From the NCBI RefSeq assembly GCF_018139145.2, contig NC_059476.1, positions 14,129,001 to 14,193,000 on the forward strand: a DNA stretch of 64,000 nucleotides, in the 5' to 3' direction. This document shows, piece by piece, positions 26,601 to 40,800 of the stretch. Position numbers and translations under genes: made by a program. The notes beneath the pieces were generated by a model. It was not told where the DNA came from. It did no database searches and was given only the letters and a program-made list of their open reading frames with translations. The DNA comes from Gymnogyps californianus. Its lineage: Eukaryota; Chordata; Aves; Accipitriformes; Cathartidae. Every line of letters begins with the position of its first letter. Within the stretch, counting starts at the first letter, position 1.

Positions 26601-28284
26601 AAAACTCCTCTTTTGGTCATTAAAAGCTTCCCATAAAGTCTCCTTGTAACACTTAAAATAAAGACTTTGCTGGTTTACCTCTATGTCTCTAAGCCATAAA
26701 CTCAGAAGTCACAGTAACTGTCTATTATTCTGTGTTAGGGCCTCCAGTCTGGCCCTGTAAAGTTGCTGCGACATTGGGCATTGACTGCCGGTTCATCTGA
26801 AAACTTCAAAACAGGATTTTAAATGCTGGAAATTTGGAAATAGATCAAATAAAAGAACATGAGAATGGCAGGTATAATGTTAAGTGTGAAACTTTTCATT
26901 TTAATGAAGGTTTTCAAACACAGTTCAGAGTTCTTTCCCAAAATTCCCAAATCATCCGAGTTCGCTGAAGTCCATCGTTAAAAACCCTCTCCAAACCCAC
27001 TGAGGGGTACACACCTCTCTCAGATTAGTTCCTTCAGACTGGGGTTGTTTCAGCTGCTTGCCATCTACTAGGAGCTCTTTCAGGTAGATCGTCCTGCCAA
27101 TAAGCCCAAGTTGAGTCACATCAGCATTTAGATGAATGTACCAGCACAGATGTCTGTAGCGCGTCTCTCCAGTGTGATGAGCTGCTGTACTTGCTACAGC
27201 CTGGTCCTCCTCTCTCTACACAAGTTTCCCCATGACATTTAAGATTGAAATCAAGTTACCCCTGTGTGGTACCTGACTTTTGGGAAAATTCAGAAAGGTC
27301 ATGAAAAGCTCGTGAACGCAGAACCAGCCTGCATCTCTGGTCCCCCAGCACAGTGACAGACTTCACTGGACAGGTAACACTTGCAAACGCAATAAGCAGC
27401 CTTTTCCACAAGCACAAAAGATCTCCTTTTATGCACTGCCTGGATATGTACCTGTTATATTGGGCAGTTCTTATGGATTTGACATGAAACACCCCTGTAT
27501 CTCACACCCATCAGATACATAATTCTGAGGTATGGCTAATACTAAAGATCTGCAGATCTTAGAAAAATTGTTTATTCCACACAGAAATGCACTTCTGTTT
27601 CCCAACTCTGTACAATGTTATTTTGCTATTATGCAAATCAGGGTGATGTTTGTGTTGATACAAATTAGCACTTTTCAAGTGTTAAGTCATCCAGAGAGGC
27701 AGGCAGGACAGTAAAGCCAGGAGAATAACTCACAGCTAGTAACTTACCTAATGACTTTTTACCACTCATGGAATATCCACAAGCAAGGACAGAATCTCCT
27801 TTATTTCAAATAGGCAGAAATGTCTGTGCTATAAAAAAGCAAGAGCAACCTCAGAGGATACGGTGACCTACAGGCATGCTAACATTAATTTGGTCAGGTA
27901 CCACTAGCAGTCAAGCTGGGAGCACTGATCTCAGAATGGGATACTGCTCAGGATTTGCCCACTTCTTGAGCAGGTTTCATCCTCTCTGCTCAACTCTGTG
28001 TTATGGTTCTTTGCTTGCAGGTCTAAAACCTAACTCAGGTCTTTCCCCAAGTGCCACTGGCACAGTATCAGACATGTGTCTTGTATTTATCTGGATTGTG
28101 TTTGTTTGGAAAGAGGATTTCTCAAGGTATTGGTTCAGTGGCTCCAACCAAACATTTGACCTGTTGTACCCCTTCCAAGTAAAATTCCAGGCAGTCCCGC
28201 CTTTTTCTAAAATGATGAATTCATTATGGCAACATAAACTAGGCTATTTTTAGCCAGTTTCCTATGCAGTCAGTGTGTTCATGC

Positions 28285-28305
28285 GGGGGGGGGGGAGGGG
28301 GAGGG
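28285..28305 (+). repeat. Poly-G rich tract (G11 A G5 A G3)
   Basis: An almost pure G run with two interrupting A, in the intergenic space right of ITPRIP. It has enough consecutive G for several three-layer quadruplex arrangements. Confidence 0.9.
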
Positions 28306-28948
28306 TCTATCCCTTCATCTCCTGCCAAGTAACTTTTGAATCCATCAAACAACTTTGACCAAATTTGACAGATCTGTAGAGAGCTCAGAAATACTCAGCT
28401 CCGATAAATTTGAGGCAAGCAGGCAGATGGATAGAGGACAGAGACTCTCATAATGCTGAGAAAGTGCACAAGAGATCTTTTAAATGTCCCCAGAGCAGTA
28501 AAAGACAGTTGGTACTCATGACTTCCTAGACCTGAAGAAATAAGCTATGAGGAAACAGGGTTGTGTTACTTCTGCTACTCTCAAAATGATCCACACAACT
28601 TTGTAGCAGAGCCTTGAGAGAAAAGAGGCAGACAAACAGATATTCCTGACAAGTCTCATTCCAAAACAGAAATCTGATCAAGCCCATGCTGTGGATCAAT
28701 TAATGTTACAGTGTTCTTCAATAGAAACTTCACTTTCTAGTTATGTTACATTTAGGAGTGTCATCTTGGACTCCTCAGCTGCTAGAAGCAAAACTTCTGG
28801 CTGCAGAGGCGTGAGGGACTCTACAGAGCAAAGCTTTTCAGTCATTGTTCACAGGGGTGCTGCCTGTGAATAAAGGCACTGAGTTTTTAACTACTTATGA
28901 ATCTGTCTAGCTAAAACCAGAGCTTATCCAAACTTTTAGAGGAGGGGG

Positions 28949-28964
28949 AAAAAAAAAAAAAAAA
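28949..28964. repeat. Poly(A) tract, 16 bp
   Basis: Uninterrupted A16 preceded by ggaggggg; no retrogene recognised to its left. Confidence 0.9.
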
Positions 28965-31900
28965 GGATCAGCAGCAACTTCTGTCTTGAAGGTGGGTATC
29001 TTAGCTTTATTGATCTGCTCTGAGGTGGAAGTGCAGGAGGTGCTGAAGTGAAACATTTAAATACAGCCCTCACTGTTTAGGCATTTGAGTGCTTGCAAAT
29101 GTCTGACTGGCACTGTTTTAAAAATTGTGCACAAGAATGAAGATTAAAACCCCAATGAAGCTCTTAAAAGTGTCTTAGGTGCTCTGCAGGAAAAGGAGTC
29201 TATTTTAGATGTGAAACGATCTCCAAATCCACCAACAGACCCACAGCCATTCACAGCCTCAACTCAGCAAAGACTTAATCACGTGTAAGGAACCAAGATG
29301 AAATTTCTGTCTGTATTGTGCTGCTTTCCAGAAGTGCCACAACACTTATGTCATTGGAAACCCAATTAGACACCTTTCTGCAGACAATCTAACATTCCGG
29401 ATCCAACACAGTGCAACACAGGCCCAGCGGGCAGAGCTAGGCAGAACTGGGATCAGCAAACCACTTTGTTCACAGCCTGACTCATCAGTCACTTCACCTC
29501 CCCAGGTGCATCAAGGAAGAAATTCATTAGATTGCTCTTAACCTTCAGTCTTGCTCTCTAGCCCTCTGCTGGGAATCAACAGCACAGAGGGATTTCCCAA
29601 ATCCACAGGGAGATAGTACTTAGCTTGCTAATGTGTTCCAGATCTCATCCCTGCCAGCTTGCACCAGGCAGGGCTGGGCAGCCCTGGATGGTTCTTATGC
29701 CTGTCAGCACAAATGATGCATAGCGGCTCTGCCTGGCCTCCATCACACAGGCGTTCCCACAGGACAGAGGCGTTCTGCACTGTCAGCATGATATTCCTGC
29801 CAGTTCAGTTCACCTTCAGGGTTATCGCATCATGTCAGTGTTATGAAGCTCCTGTATGCAAAACTAGAGAAAAGCAAGGCTTGTCCACATGCAGGTTTCT
29901 ACCAACGGCCCCACACTGACTCTCTCCTGTCAGAGCCACACCTGGCATAGCTCTGGAGGTGAAAAGTTTGATCCAGAGCAGAGATACACCAGCACAACAC
30001 AGCCGAGCTACATAAAGCATATGAAGAGGAACTGAGAGGCACCAAGCCTGTGGGTTTGAAGGCATGGGTTATATCAGAGCAGTCTTCTCACAAGGAGAAA
30101 CAGCTGATTAATCACCATGCCTTAGTTATTACAAGTAAGAGGAGACAGACTCTGCTTCCAAGCCTAAACAGGCATGGAAAAGAGCTGTGTGATGAATGTA
30201 GAGGGAAAACACCAGCCACACTCCCGACTTGTGGATTGGCCCAGAGTACATTCTTGTTGAGAGGTCCCTTCTGAGGATGGTTTGAGTGACAGGAGGAAAG
30301 GCACAAAAGCATCCTTTAGGGAAATAGGAATGTATGCAGAGAGCTGCGGGAAGGACAATATTGAGCCATAATGTCTCACTGTTGGTCCTCATTGATTCTT
30401 CAGGTTGTCTGAAGTTGATGGCTTTTTCCTCCTTTTCCCCCAGCCCTCCTATGCCTTTGCTGTGCAGCCACATAGGTGACTCACACAAATGGTTTGCAGC
30501 TTACAGGAAACAGTCTGCTCCCTACTCAGCTTGTGGCTGTTCAGTGCCCCTTTTCTTGGCTCCATTTCCCCTGGAGAGATGGCTTTTTCCATCAGCTTTG
30601 CCAAGAGTGGTGGTTCTAAGACGCAAACCTGCAGCACGTGCTGTAATTCTCACAGACTGCCTCCTGCACATCAGAAGACAGCTGTGAAAGGCACAGAACA
30701 GGCTCAGTACATTGGTCCCTTAATATGAGCTGCATTCTAACTTCCTCGTGGACTCAGATACAGTGTTACTGCACACTGCTAAACAGCTGTCACGCTCTAC
30801 CCCAGACACAGCTGCATCTCACTGACAAGTTTTGAAATTCCTGGTTTAGCAAATCAAAGTGTTTTAGGAGGGAAAAATCCCAACAACATCACATGGCATT
30901 ACTAACTTACTCAGATAAATCAGCAACTGCCATCCCTGTTAGCTTTGGACCAGCAGTAGAAAAGACTGCTTCCATCTTACAGAAACTGGGGATGATTTAG
31001 TAAAATTGCATCTGATCTCACAACTGTAAAGAGACTGCATTTTCATCAGCCATTCCCAAGTGAAATCAATGTCCAAGGAACAGAGTGGTGAAATAATTGG
31101 GCTACTAGCAGAGAAAGGAGAGGATAAGAAACAGCCAGTTCTCAAACCTTGGTAATGCAGAGGAACATGACAGATGCCACAACAGTGGAAAACTGGAGAG
31201 AGCAGGCCCAGGAGATGTAACACTGTGCCAACAGCACATGCACTCACACACAGCCAGGCACCTCTGATGAGTAGGACAGACAGCTGTTAAATGAAGTATG
31301 GCAAGAAGCTGAGATTTCCTTTTCTCTTCCTTTTTAATTGATTAGAAAAAGCAACAGAGCCACAGGCATCTCTGTGGAGTTCACACAAGTGTTTCAGACG
31401 ACCCTAGTATGTGACATGTGAAACTTTTCAAACCAGTATCTCCAGTTACTACCACTTCCAGCACAGGAACCACAGACCCTTCTAACACCTCCCTGGCCAG
31501 ACTCTTCTCAACAATTACCCCAAGCAAGGGCCTTCTGTCATAGCCACAGTCCCATTCACCCAAGTTCCCACTAACTTACCCAAAACCCAGCACACCTTCC
31601 CAGATCCAATAGCCTGGGATCCCCATCCCTCCCTCCATCTGGCTCCCTTCTACCTTGCTCTTAACTTCTATATAAGGGATCCTAAAATGATAATGAAGGA
31701 CAATAGGCTGGACCATGTCTTGCATTACGGTACCAACAACCATCTTAAGGACATCAGTAAAGATATAGGGACATGCTACAAATGCAGGACCGAATGAGGC
31801 CCAATGCCTTGCTAATCTGAAGTATCTATCCATCATGCTCCTAAACTCACTATTTTTGCAGGACAGACTCCGTCCTTTTTTGCTTGACACTGATTTTTTT

Positions 31901-33593
31901 TTTTTTTTTAACCTGTCCTGAGAGCAGTGATATTTGGAGGCACAATAACAGGGTACAAAAAAAATCAACATTGTTTTCAAAAGCAATAGCACCACCGCCA
32001 ACTTTGAAGGGCAAACTATGGAGCAGAAGGTGAGTAAATACAGTACTTGCTGTACAATGTGATCCACAGAAGATTTTAAGGAGAGCTCTGACCAAAGGGC
32101 AGAGCTGTTCTTCTGCTTGATCCTTTCATTATTGACTTCCATCTTTTTCCTCTGTTGACCAAAACTGAAGATATGTGTTTTCTTTTCTTGGCCTCTTTAA
32201 ACTAATATGATGTATTCTTTACACCCATCCACCATGAAAGGAGAGAGCCAGTCCATTCCACATAACTTTTCCTTTCCTTTGAAGACTGGGCCAAAGTGTT
32301 GCATATTCATTACCACATTAAAAACACTTTGCCTGAGGCCTGCATTTCTTGGTGTGCTGTAATGAGTTCAGGACCCCAGCTGTCTGCCTGGGGATTTAGA
32401 ACACTGATATTTAATAGTAAATTATAAGGCAGAATATTTCATTTTACTTTTTTTGCTGAAGTAGCATATTTATAATGGTACCCTCTACAGCCACTAAATA
32501 AAGATGGGGAGAGCACATCTTTCTGTTTGGACAACACAGTCTCCGGGTTACCATGGTCTGGCCCTAGCCAGTTCAGTTTTTGGATGCCAGTCTTTGTTCT
32601 TAACCCATTATTGCATCTCCCTAACACTGCATCTCCCACTAGCATCCAATAATACACTGGAGCAAACTGCAACATATTCCTAGCATGTTTGTACAAGCCA
32701 ACTTAGAGCCTACTATACTAACAGCTTTAACAAGCCCTACACAAAGCAGAGCAGCTAATAAAACCAAAATGTTCTGCAGTTAATCCTTCAAAGTTTGCCA
32801 CTGAGATCCCACCAACACCATTTCAGGGACAGTGGCTTCATCAAGCTCAAACCTTGCTTTCATCTAATGAAACAGCCTAGATCTATGTTCTGACAACACA
32901 ACTCACAGCTTTATGCTTCCTCTGGGTTCTCTAATGACAATCTACGAAACACGGACAGCATCAGATCTGGACTGGGAAATTTTTTAAAGAACATCAGCAT
33001 TCTGGAAGGAACAGCAGAGTAATTAGTATTTCTCTAAGTACCAGATGTGTTTAAAAGCCACAAAGATAAACAGGAGGGGAAAAGCTGCATAGTTTGAATC
33101 AAAGCTAGTAAGAGCATAAACAATCCCCTCCAATAGCTGCAAGCTGACAGACCAAGTTCCTGCTAATTCTTTTTCCTCATCAAATCTGTCTTTCATATCT
33201 GCTTTCCTACTTGAAGTTACACAAGCATGCACCTCCTCAGAGTTAGTATGCTGGGGTAGAACATGTTAAAGGTAAAAAAAGGTTAGTCCAGTTTTCCTCC
33301 AGAAAAGCTCCAAGACACTCAGTACCTCAGTTACCAGGAAAACCATGAACCACTACCTTCTGCTATGCTACTTTACCTCATTGCAATGGGAGACAGGTAT
33401 GAACAGTCTTGTGTATCTCATGACAACCGCCTCAGCAGCACAGCCCTGTCCTTGAACATACTGCTTTGTCTTATTTCTTTCTGCATGCTTATTCCCTGGA
33501 ATTATGGCTAGTTTGGGTTGTTAGTGGTCTGACAAAGACATACACAGCTGAGCAACATCAGAATGGGTTATAGTTCTTTTAATTCCCTATGTG

Positions 33594-33637
33594 GAGAGAA
33601 AAAAGAAGAAAAGAAAGAAAAAAAAAGAGTGGAAGAA
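33594..33637. repeat. Purine (GA)-rich low-complexity tract
   Basis: About 44 bases of almost only A and G (aaaagaagaaaagaaagaaa followed by A-runs). Confidence 0.85.
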
Positions 33638-34569
33638 GTCTTTCCTGTGACTACTTTTGATTCAAATAAACTTGTCCCCACTCTCTGCTATATTAGCATA
33701 TAGGACAGCTTCAAAAGATGTCCAACTGCAAAGCTCTGATCCTGCCATTTACCTGCTGGAACAGAACATATCCGTTCCTTCACCAGCACCAAGACACCAC
33801 CAGTACATAACGCTCTGACTGAAGACCTTCTACTTCAGTTCTCTGATTTCACCTACATCTTGCCACGTATCGCAACGCTTTGAGTTCTGGAGCAGAACAG
33901 AAAATAAATGTCCTTCTGCTCAGGATATGGTTGCTGTTAGCTTTAGTCCCTACTCCAGCCTTTAGGATAATTGAGGTTAGGACCTAGAATAAACATGACC
34001 CTACTTCAGTAGGACAGAGAAGGATTATAACCACACACTCCCCTAGCATATCTACCCAAACTGGAAGCCATTACTAGATGGTCCCTGCAAACATGACTTC
34101 AGCAGGGATAAGTGGGTAGGGTTGCCAGTTCAGTGGTTTGGCAGTAGTGCTGTCTAAACAGGAGGACAGCTTGTACTAGATAACTGCATCTTAACTTCAG
34201 AGACCACACTATCTGTTTTAGCCTTTACAGTGCCTTGCTCCTCTCTGCACAACCAGTCCAGTGCCTAATAGCTGCCTGGAAAGAGGAAGGAAAAACTGTG
34301 TTTAAAGACAACGTTGTTTGCTTTTTATTTATTTTCAAGACATCAGTATTACAATTTTTAAACCAAGTAACAGGGTCAGTTCAGGGACTGCCCACCAGCA
34401 ATGCCTGCAAAGAGGACAGAGATAACAGAACATCACCTCCGAGTAAAGCCAACATTTTCCTTCATGCGATACACACGGCCAGCAATGACTTTCCATCTCC
34501 TGCCTGAAGCTAGCACATTCTCCTCCTGACAGGAAGAAGTGGAGTTCACAGAAGGTTTCTCAGCACAGA

Positions 34570-34575
34570 TTTATT
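34570..34575 (-). terminator. GSTO1: GSTO1 polyadenylation signal AATAAA
   Basis: AATAAA on the minus strand (tttatt on the plus strand) lies 113 bases after the GSTO1 stop. It predicts cleavage near 34550 and a very short 3' UTR. A second cluster of AATAAA-like hexamers at about 34326-34337 (tttatttatttt on the plus strand) is a possible alternative. Confidence 0.65.
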
Positions 34576-34687
34576 CCCCATTATGAAATGCGACCACAGA
34601 AGAGCCCACACCAAATTACACTAGATTCCTACAGCTCACACTGAAAAGCAGCACTGACACTTCAGCAAGCATGTGCCTACTGGCACC

Positions 34688-34841
34688 TCAGAGCCCATAA
34701 TCACATGCCTCAGGGCTGTTCTTCATATAGAGCTGGAGGTAATCTTTGAATGTCTGTGGGTCAGTCATTGTAGCCTTGACAGCAGGGTCCTCCTTCATGG
34801 CCTCCATCCAGCGTTGGAGCTTTGGGGTGTGACTCAAAGAG
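34688..34841 (-). CDS. GSTO1: GSTO1 coding exon 6 with stop codon
   Basis: The acceptor is TTTTCCCGTAG, and the split codon GA|C gives Asp. The exon encodes [18 protein letters not shown] and ends [10 protein letters not shown] with TGA at 34690-34688. Confidence 0.95.
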
Positions 34842-37800
34842 CTACGGGAAAAGGAAAGAGACTGAATAACGCAAATGGGAAACTTGGAGGGCATCAAGGA
34901 AGCAAAACAGCTTGAGCAGTTCTATTTTACTGCTTGTTTTGCTTTCTCCCTCCCAGTATGATGTTCACCTCAAAGCAGGTGATGGAAATAACGTATCAGA
35001 GCATAGAAGACAGACTAGCATTTTGAAAGTGAAAGAGTTCTTATAGAGCTTGTGCACTCTGCAAAGCTGAGCAAAAACACAAATGAGCACTTATTGTGCA
35101 AGATATCAACATGTTTTTGCTTACGTTATTCCTGCTGCAAGAGACACAGCTCTTATTTACCATCTGCTCCGAGTTGAGGGCAGAGGCTTGTGCACCACTG
35201 CCTCCCTCTGGAATGCTTTGTTAATGGTGATTCTTGAAGCAAATGCTGTGTGCAGTGGTCGAGTCCTCCTCCACAACCCACGAACCTCTCCTCTCCTCTC
35301 TCTTGCATACCTAGACAAGCTGTGCAGTTTGTACTACCCTGCAACCCCGCAGCTCAAAACACAGACACAGTCTATTGAGGAAACTGAGGATTCGAATAAC
35401 AGACTAAATCCACAGACCCACTCAGACACATTTGAAAAAACCCATCATGTGGCAAATTGAAAGCTTAACAGTGTAAATTGTTACTTTCAGTCTCTTCTGG
35501 CAGATTGACCCAAGTACTTTGCATTACAATTGCCAACTCCCAAGTTTAGTTAATGCATAACTTCACCACGTAACTCCTAACCCTTACCCAGAAAGCATCT
35601 TTTCTTAACATACAATGGCTCAGATCCTCAGTCATTCAAATACCTTAATGACTCTAGACCTATGCTCCTATATTGTTTGTAATACTTCCCCTCCCAGTCA
35701 AGGACCACATAGGAGACAAAGTAGGTGAGCAATCCATCAGTAAAGCCCTCATTTTACAGTACCTAAAGTTTCAATGCTAAGGATTCCCTGCGTCTCTTGT
35801 TCTTCAAGAATGGTTCAGGTACCAGGGTGAGACTATTCTATACTCATCTTCCGCTTTTATCACCCACTTCTTCATGCAAGTTGACTCTTTAGTCCTGTTC
35901 TAAGCTAGCTATAAAATCGTTTTCCTTTGATACCATTTCCCTACATATTAATGCAATACCATGGTAACTGGAGCTGTTTAAGGATATAACAGACCAAGAC
36001 ATTTATTTACATATTTACATGCTATTACAACAGGGAGAGATCTATTAGCTACAGCAAGGTAGGATACAGTTTACCCAATCTCAAAACAAAATCACTCTTC
36101 TTTGTCAACCTAGGATTTCCAAAGAGGAGCAGAAGACTGCATTTCAAGTCTGAGATTTTGGACCAAGAAATTTGAACCTAGGCCTCCGTACCTCCATCCC
36201 CTTCAAATAAAGACCGTTTTCATCTATGATGTTAGGGATGGAGAGAAAGTCCTGTATTTTGACCACTTCTTCCAGCTCTGTCAAAATTATTTGGTAAGAA
36301 AACAGACCTGCTGAAAGAAAGCTTGTTTACAGAAGATTCCTGAACAACTCATCTCTCTTTTGAGATGCTTCCCCCAAACTGTAACACAATACAAACTTTG
36401 TTCAGCAGTCCCCAAAAGCAGCCCATTGCTGCAGAGCGTATGCAAAGAATATTTACGCTGAGGCACTTCAGTACACACTAGAAGCTAGGCAAGTTACTCA
36501 CTCCTTCAGCTGGAATGGTTCCAGACGTTCAAACCACGGCCAGATCATGTAGTCAAGCATGGAGATTGTGTCCCCACCATAAAACACAGTGTTGCGTTTG
36601 GACAGAATCTGTGAGGTGTGAGAGATGACAATTGCCCTCAGAAGGAAAATTACCACAACAGAACACTACAGTAACAAAAAGCCCACTTCGTAGTAGAATG
36701 CAGGCATACTGAAGGGATCAGACAGCAAATAATGGAGATACAGCACATTTTTCCTGTGCATGCAGTATCTGGGGAGTCAGAGCTAGTCAGTAAAGCAGCT
36801 GTAGTATCAAGCTTAACTATTTCATACACTGTCAGTGCAGCTCTTCTCCAGAGGTTCAAAAACTGTCACAAAATATTAATCACTAGCAAGCTGCAGCTTG
36901 TGCAAAAATGAAAAGGAATTTAGCTCTCAGAATCTGTCAGTTCATGATTTCTTACTTGTCAAAAAGCATTAATGGCACAGACTAATCAAACATAATGCAC
37001 ATGCATTTCTTGAGCAATAAATCCAGCTAAATTTAACATCCAGGTAAACTAGAACACCGTTTTAGCAGGGACTCTTTTCCCATGGCACTTGAGGCCAAGT
37101 GGTGTCAGGAAAGCATTTATAACATTACATCTAGAACTGGATTTGATTCCAGGTGCAAAGGGAACAGGAAGCAAGTGTAACATCCACACACACCAGAAAG
37201 AGATCCCCACAGCTCAGCACAGAAAGCAGGGCTACAAAGAATGCAGCAAGTTCTGTTACATTTATGTTTCCGATATGTTTCAAGTGCCATGGTCATCCAA
37301 GTTTAACATGCTTTAAGGAACCTCCAGAGCCTGGTCTCTTCTTTCATAAGACTAGCCCCTCTGTTTTCAGGCACTTTGGCATTTTAAAGGTGGAACTCAA
37401 GAGACCTTACAAATCTTTGTCTTTTTGGACACACAACACTACAGTCCTATGGCATTTATTCCCTGTCCCCTAACCCCCATGATCAAGTAGAAATTTTAAA
37501 GGAGTCCTTCAGGAAGCATCAAGCTGTTTGAATCACGAGATGTCTGGCAGAATATAACCCAGCAGTTGCACTGTTGCAGAGATGGGAACACAGCTCCCTC
37601 TGTCGGGTAGCAGCAAACTAAATACAGAAGTGTTTCAAAACACTTCCCTTCTTAAATATCTCTTGCAATAAGCTGAGTGAAGTTTGTATGGCTTTGTTCC
37701 TTCCTCCCATCCTCAGCTGACCTTCAGCTGCTGTTGTGAAATCCTTCAGGGTATAGTAAAATAGAGACACTGAAGGAGCAGCAAGTATTTCACAGTATTA

Positions 37801-40800
37801 ATAAAGCAGGAAGAAGGTTAATTCTTCCTTAATGTTTAATAGATCTGTATTTCAGGGAAGTGAAACACACATGGCTTCCCCCAAGAACTCATCTGTCATC
37901 TGCACTACTCCAGCATTAGCCTGATCAGACAGACAAGACTACTCTGCAAATTTTACTTTGGCAGCTCAAGGGGGTGGGGAAGCAGAATGCACAGGACTGT
38001 TAGGAGAATTAGGAAAGTACTAGAAAGCTATTGGTAGCTTTGCACCTGAAGAGAAACACTCTGGAGGAATGCTTCTTGATCCAGCCAGACAAGCATTAGT
38101 CGTGGCTGCTAAAAACACGAAAGGAATGGGTTCATGATAAAGGCAAGTCTGACAGCTGTTCAGACTAGCCAAGAACCACTACTGACGCTAAATCAGGATT
38201 GTGAATTTGCTAATACAGCAAAGCCACATAACACTTCCTGGAGCTCTGCTGAAGTTGCATTACACCACTGTAGCAGAATACGGCCCAAGGCTGGAATTCT
38301 GCAAGGGACAGATTACATTCTGCCTCCCTCCCCTCACTCCCAAAGATAAGCTCTTGAACAAAAAAGATTTTACTTCCTCACTAGTGTATCTGTACTGATT
38401 TCAGCAGAGCTACAGCACAGATGCTTTTCAGCAGCTCAGACTCCTCAGCCCTTGCTCTTAGAACATGCTGCAGGGGCTCCTTACATTTAAAGCACAAAAA
38501 AATATACATGAGACAACAGAAGTCAGCTAGAATTAAAAAAAAAAAAGAAAAAAAAAACCTCCACAAGTCCATACAGCCTTCATCACACAGATGAAGTTTA
38601 GGTTAGCTACTTGGAATTTACTCTAATGGTGCTGCTGTGCATCCCAGGCTGGGGGGAGTAAATTGAAAGATCGTTCATTGCTATAACTACCAACTGAACA
38701 AGAAGAGATCTAGCTTTCAAGGCCAAAGCATGAAACAAAAAAGGGATCATACAATGACTGGCAACCTGCTCATTATCATGAAATACTCTTACCTCTTCAA
38801 GTTTGCCAAACTTTTCAGCAATCTCTGCTTTCAGCGCTGTGGTGTCCTGTCCATCTTTGACTGCCACAAAATACTTGAAAACTATGGGTGTTATCTATAC
38901 AAAGGAAGGGGTAAAGTTTTTAATGTTCCTATTAAAATAATACAAGTTACTCAGAGCTTAAGATATTAAGATGCTAGACGCAAGTTAAATCTTAAAGATT
39001 TAACTTTAAATAGTTAAATAATGTCCATTAACAAAAATCCTTTATACTTCAGAAAAGGTAAGCAAAGGCTTAAAGAACAAATGCAAATACTAATGAATTT
39101 TAGTCTTGTAATAAGAGGAGAACAATGAAAAGAGGAGCATGTTTCCCATTTGCAAATGCTACCAAAAAATTAGCAATAGAAGTGGCAAGGTGCAGAGTGG
39201 TACTCTTTTCCCAGTTACATATTTCTGAAATCCAAATGCACTTTAATTATCAACATTTAAGGTACTTCAAGAAAGAGAGATGCAGCCCAGGATATGCAGG
39301 CTTCTACAAACCTGTGCATTTTCTAATTTGGTAATTGCCAGAGAAATTAGCATACAGTACCAGGAAGTTGCCCAGTGGCCAAGCTTAACTAAATTGTATT
39401 CTTAAAAGCTCATAGACAAACATTTTTCTAAGATCTTGTCATTCATACAACCAACATTCAGTGCATGTTTCATTTCTTGCAGCATGCTTCCCTGTAACCG
39501 TCTTCCTATCATGCCTATTCAGAAAAGCCTGTTGTAAATATATCCTCCCTTGTATCCTCCTTCTTCGTCCACATCTCTTTGCATCTTCTGTTGCTTCCTC
39601 TCCTCTGCTGCCTCATATCCAAGCTGACTTCTTTCACTTCCTAGACCCTTCAAAGTACGTACTAGTACAGAGAGGTTACTTCCAGTCAGCCTCAGTGCCC
39701 ACCTCCAACCCCTACTCAGGGCCAAAAGCAGTCTCCTTATACATGTCCCATGTCTACAGCCACCTGCCATCTCTTGTCCATGGTTGTAGGCTCTCTCAGT
39801 CAGGCACTGTTCACACTCTGCATTCATACAGTACTTCCTACAGAAAGACTCAGATTAAAATACAGCAATTGCCACTGCCTAGGTCTCAAGCATTCAGGTG
39901 GTCTGGTCTACTAATCTTTGCTCTATTGTAGGATGCTCAAAATCCTGCCTCAAGTCACATACACTTTCACTAGCTTGGCTGTCTTCCTGCATCCATCCCT
40001 GCACATAAATGCTGGGAGCAATTCAGACACACACTGGTTTGTATGTGCTCACAGAAAGAGACCCCAAACAACCCCTCCGGTTATTTAAATGCTTTTCCCA
40101 AACACAAGACCTGCCTTAAAGGATGAAAGCAGCATTGGCAACAGAGCTGCAGTTTTTGGTGCTATGGCAAAGTAAGAAACACAATCCTACCCTGATGACA
40201 CAGTACCTTTGAGAAGTGTTCCAAGAGCATCTTCTGAAAGGCTCGCTCATATGGGTCCGAAGGCATCAACTTCTTCCCCGGAAACGCTTCATCCAAATAT
40301 TCGCAGGTGATTGGGGACTCATAGATCAGCTGGCCCTTGCTGGTCTCCAGAACAGGAACCAGCCCAAAGGGGTTCTTCTCAAAGAACCAGTCAGGTTTGT
40401 TCTTCAGATTAATGTTGATTATTTCATGGCTAAAAGAGTGAAAAAAACAAGACCCAAACAGGCTCAGTTCTGCTACACTCCACTCCATATCATGGTGAAA
40501 TGCAGTCACTACACTTCAATACCTACAGTACTTGAGAGGCTGAATCCTCCTTCCCCTGCTCTCCCTTGTCTTCCCTGAAGCCCTTTGCAGGACTAACCAT
40601 GTGACACATAGAAATACTGCCAGGGGGCACTTCCCTTTGCTAGAGAAAATCGGCACTGCCTTACAATGAGTTGTTTGTTACGCTAATAAAAGACACATGG
40701 ACAGTCTGCAAGCACACATCAGAGGCAGCCCTTACAGTCATGCTAAAAACAAAGGTCAAACTCAGAATGCAGCATGCTTATCACATGCAGGTTCAGGGGC

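Larger units (their letters stand above)
20010..34545. other. Intergenic space between the 3' ends of ITPRIP and GSTO1
   Basis: No coding gene was recognised on either strand. In mammals GSTO2 lies between ITPRIP and GSTO1; no omega-GST motif (active-site CPF/CPY block, WPWFER block, [13 protein letters not shown] end) was noticed here. Composition drifts from mixed to AT-rich from about 22 kb. Contents seen are simple repeats (28.29 kb G tract, 28.95 kb A16, 33.6 kb purine tract) and an unexplained minus-strand open frame at 31.58-32.14 kb. Confidence 0.55.
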
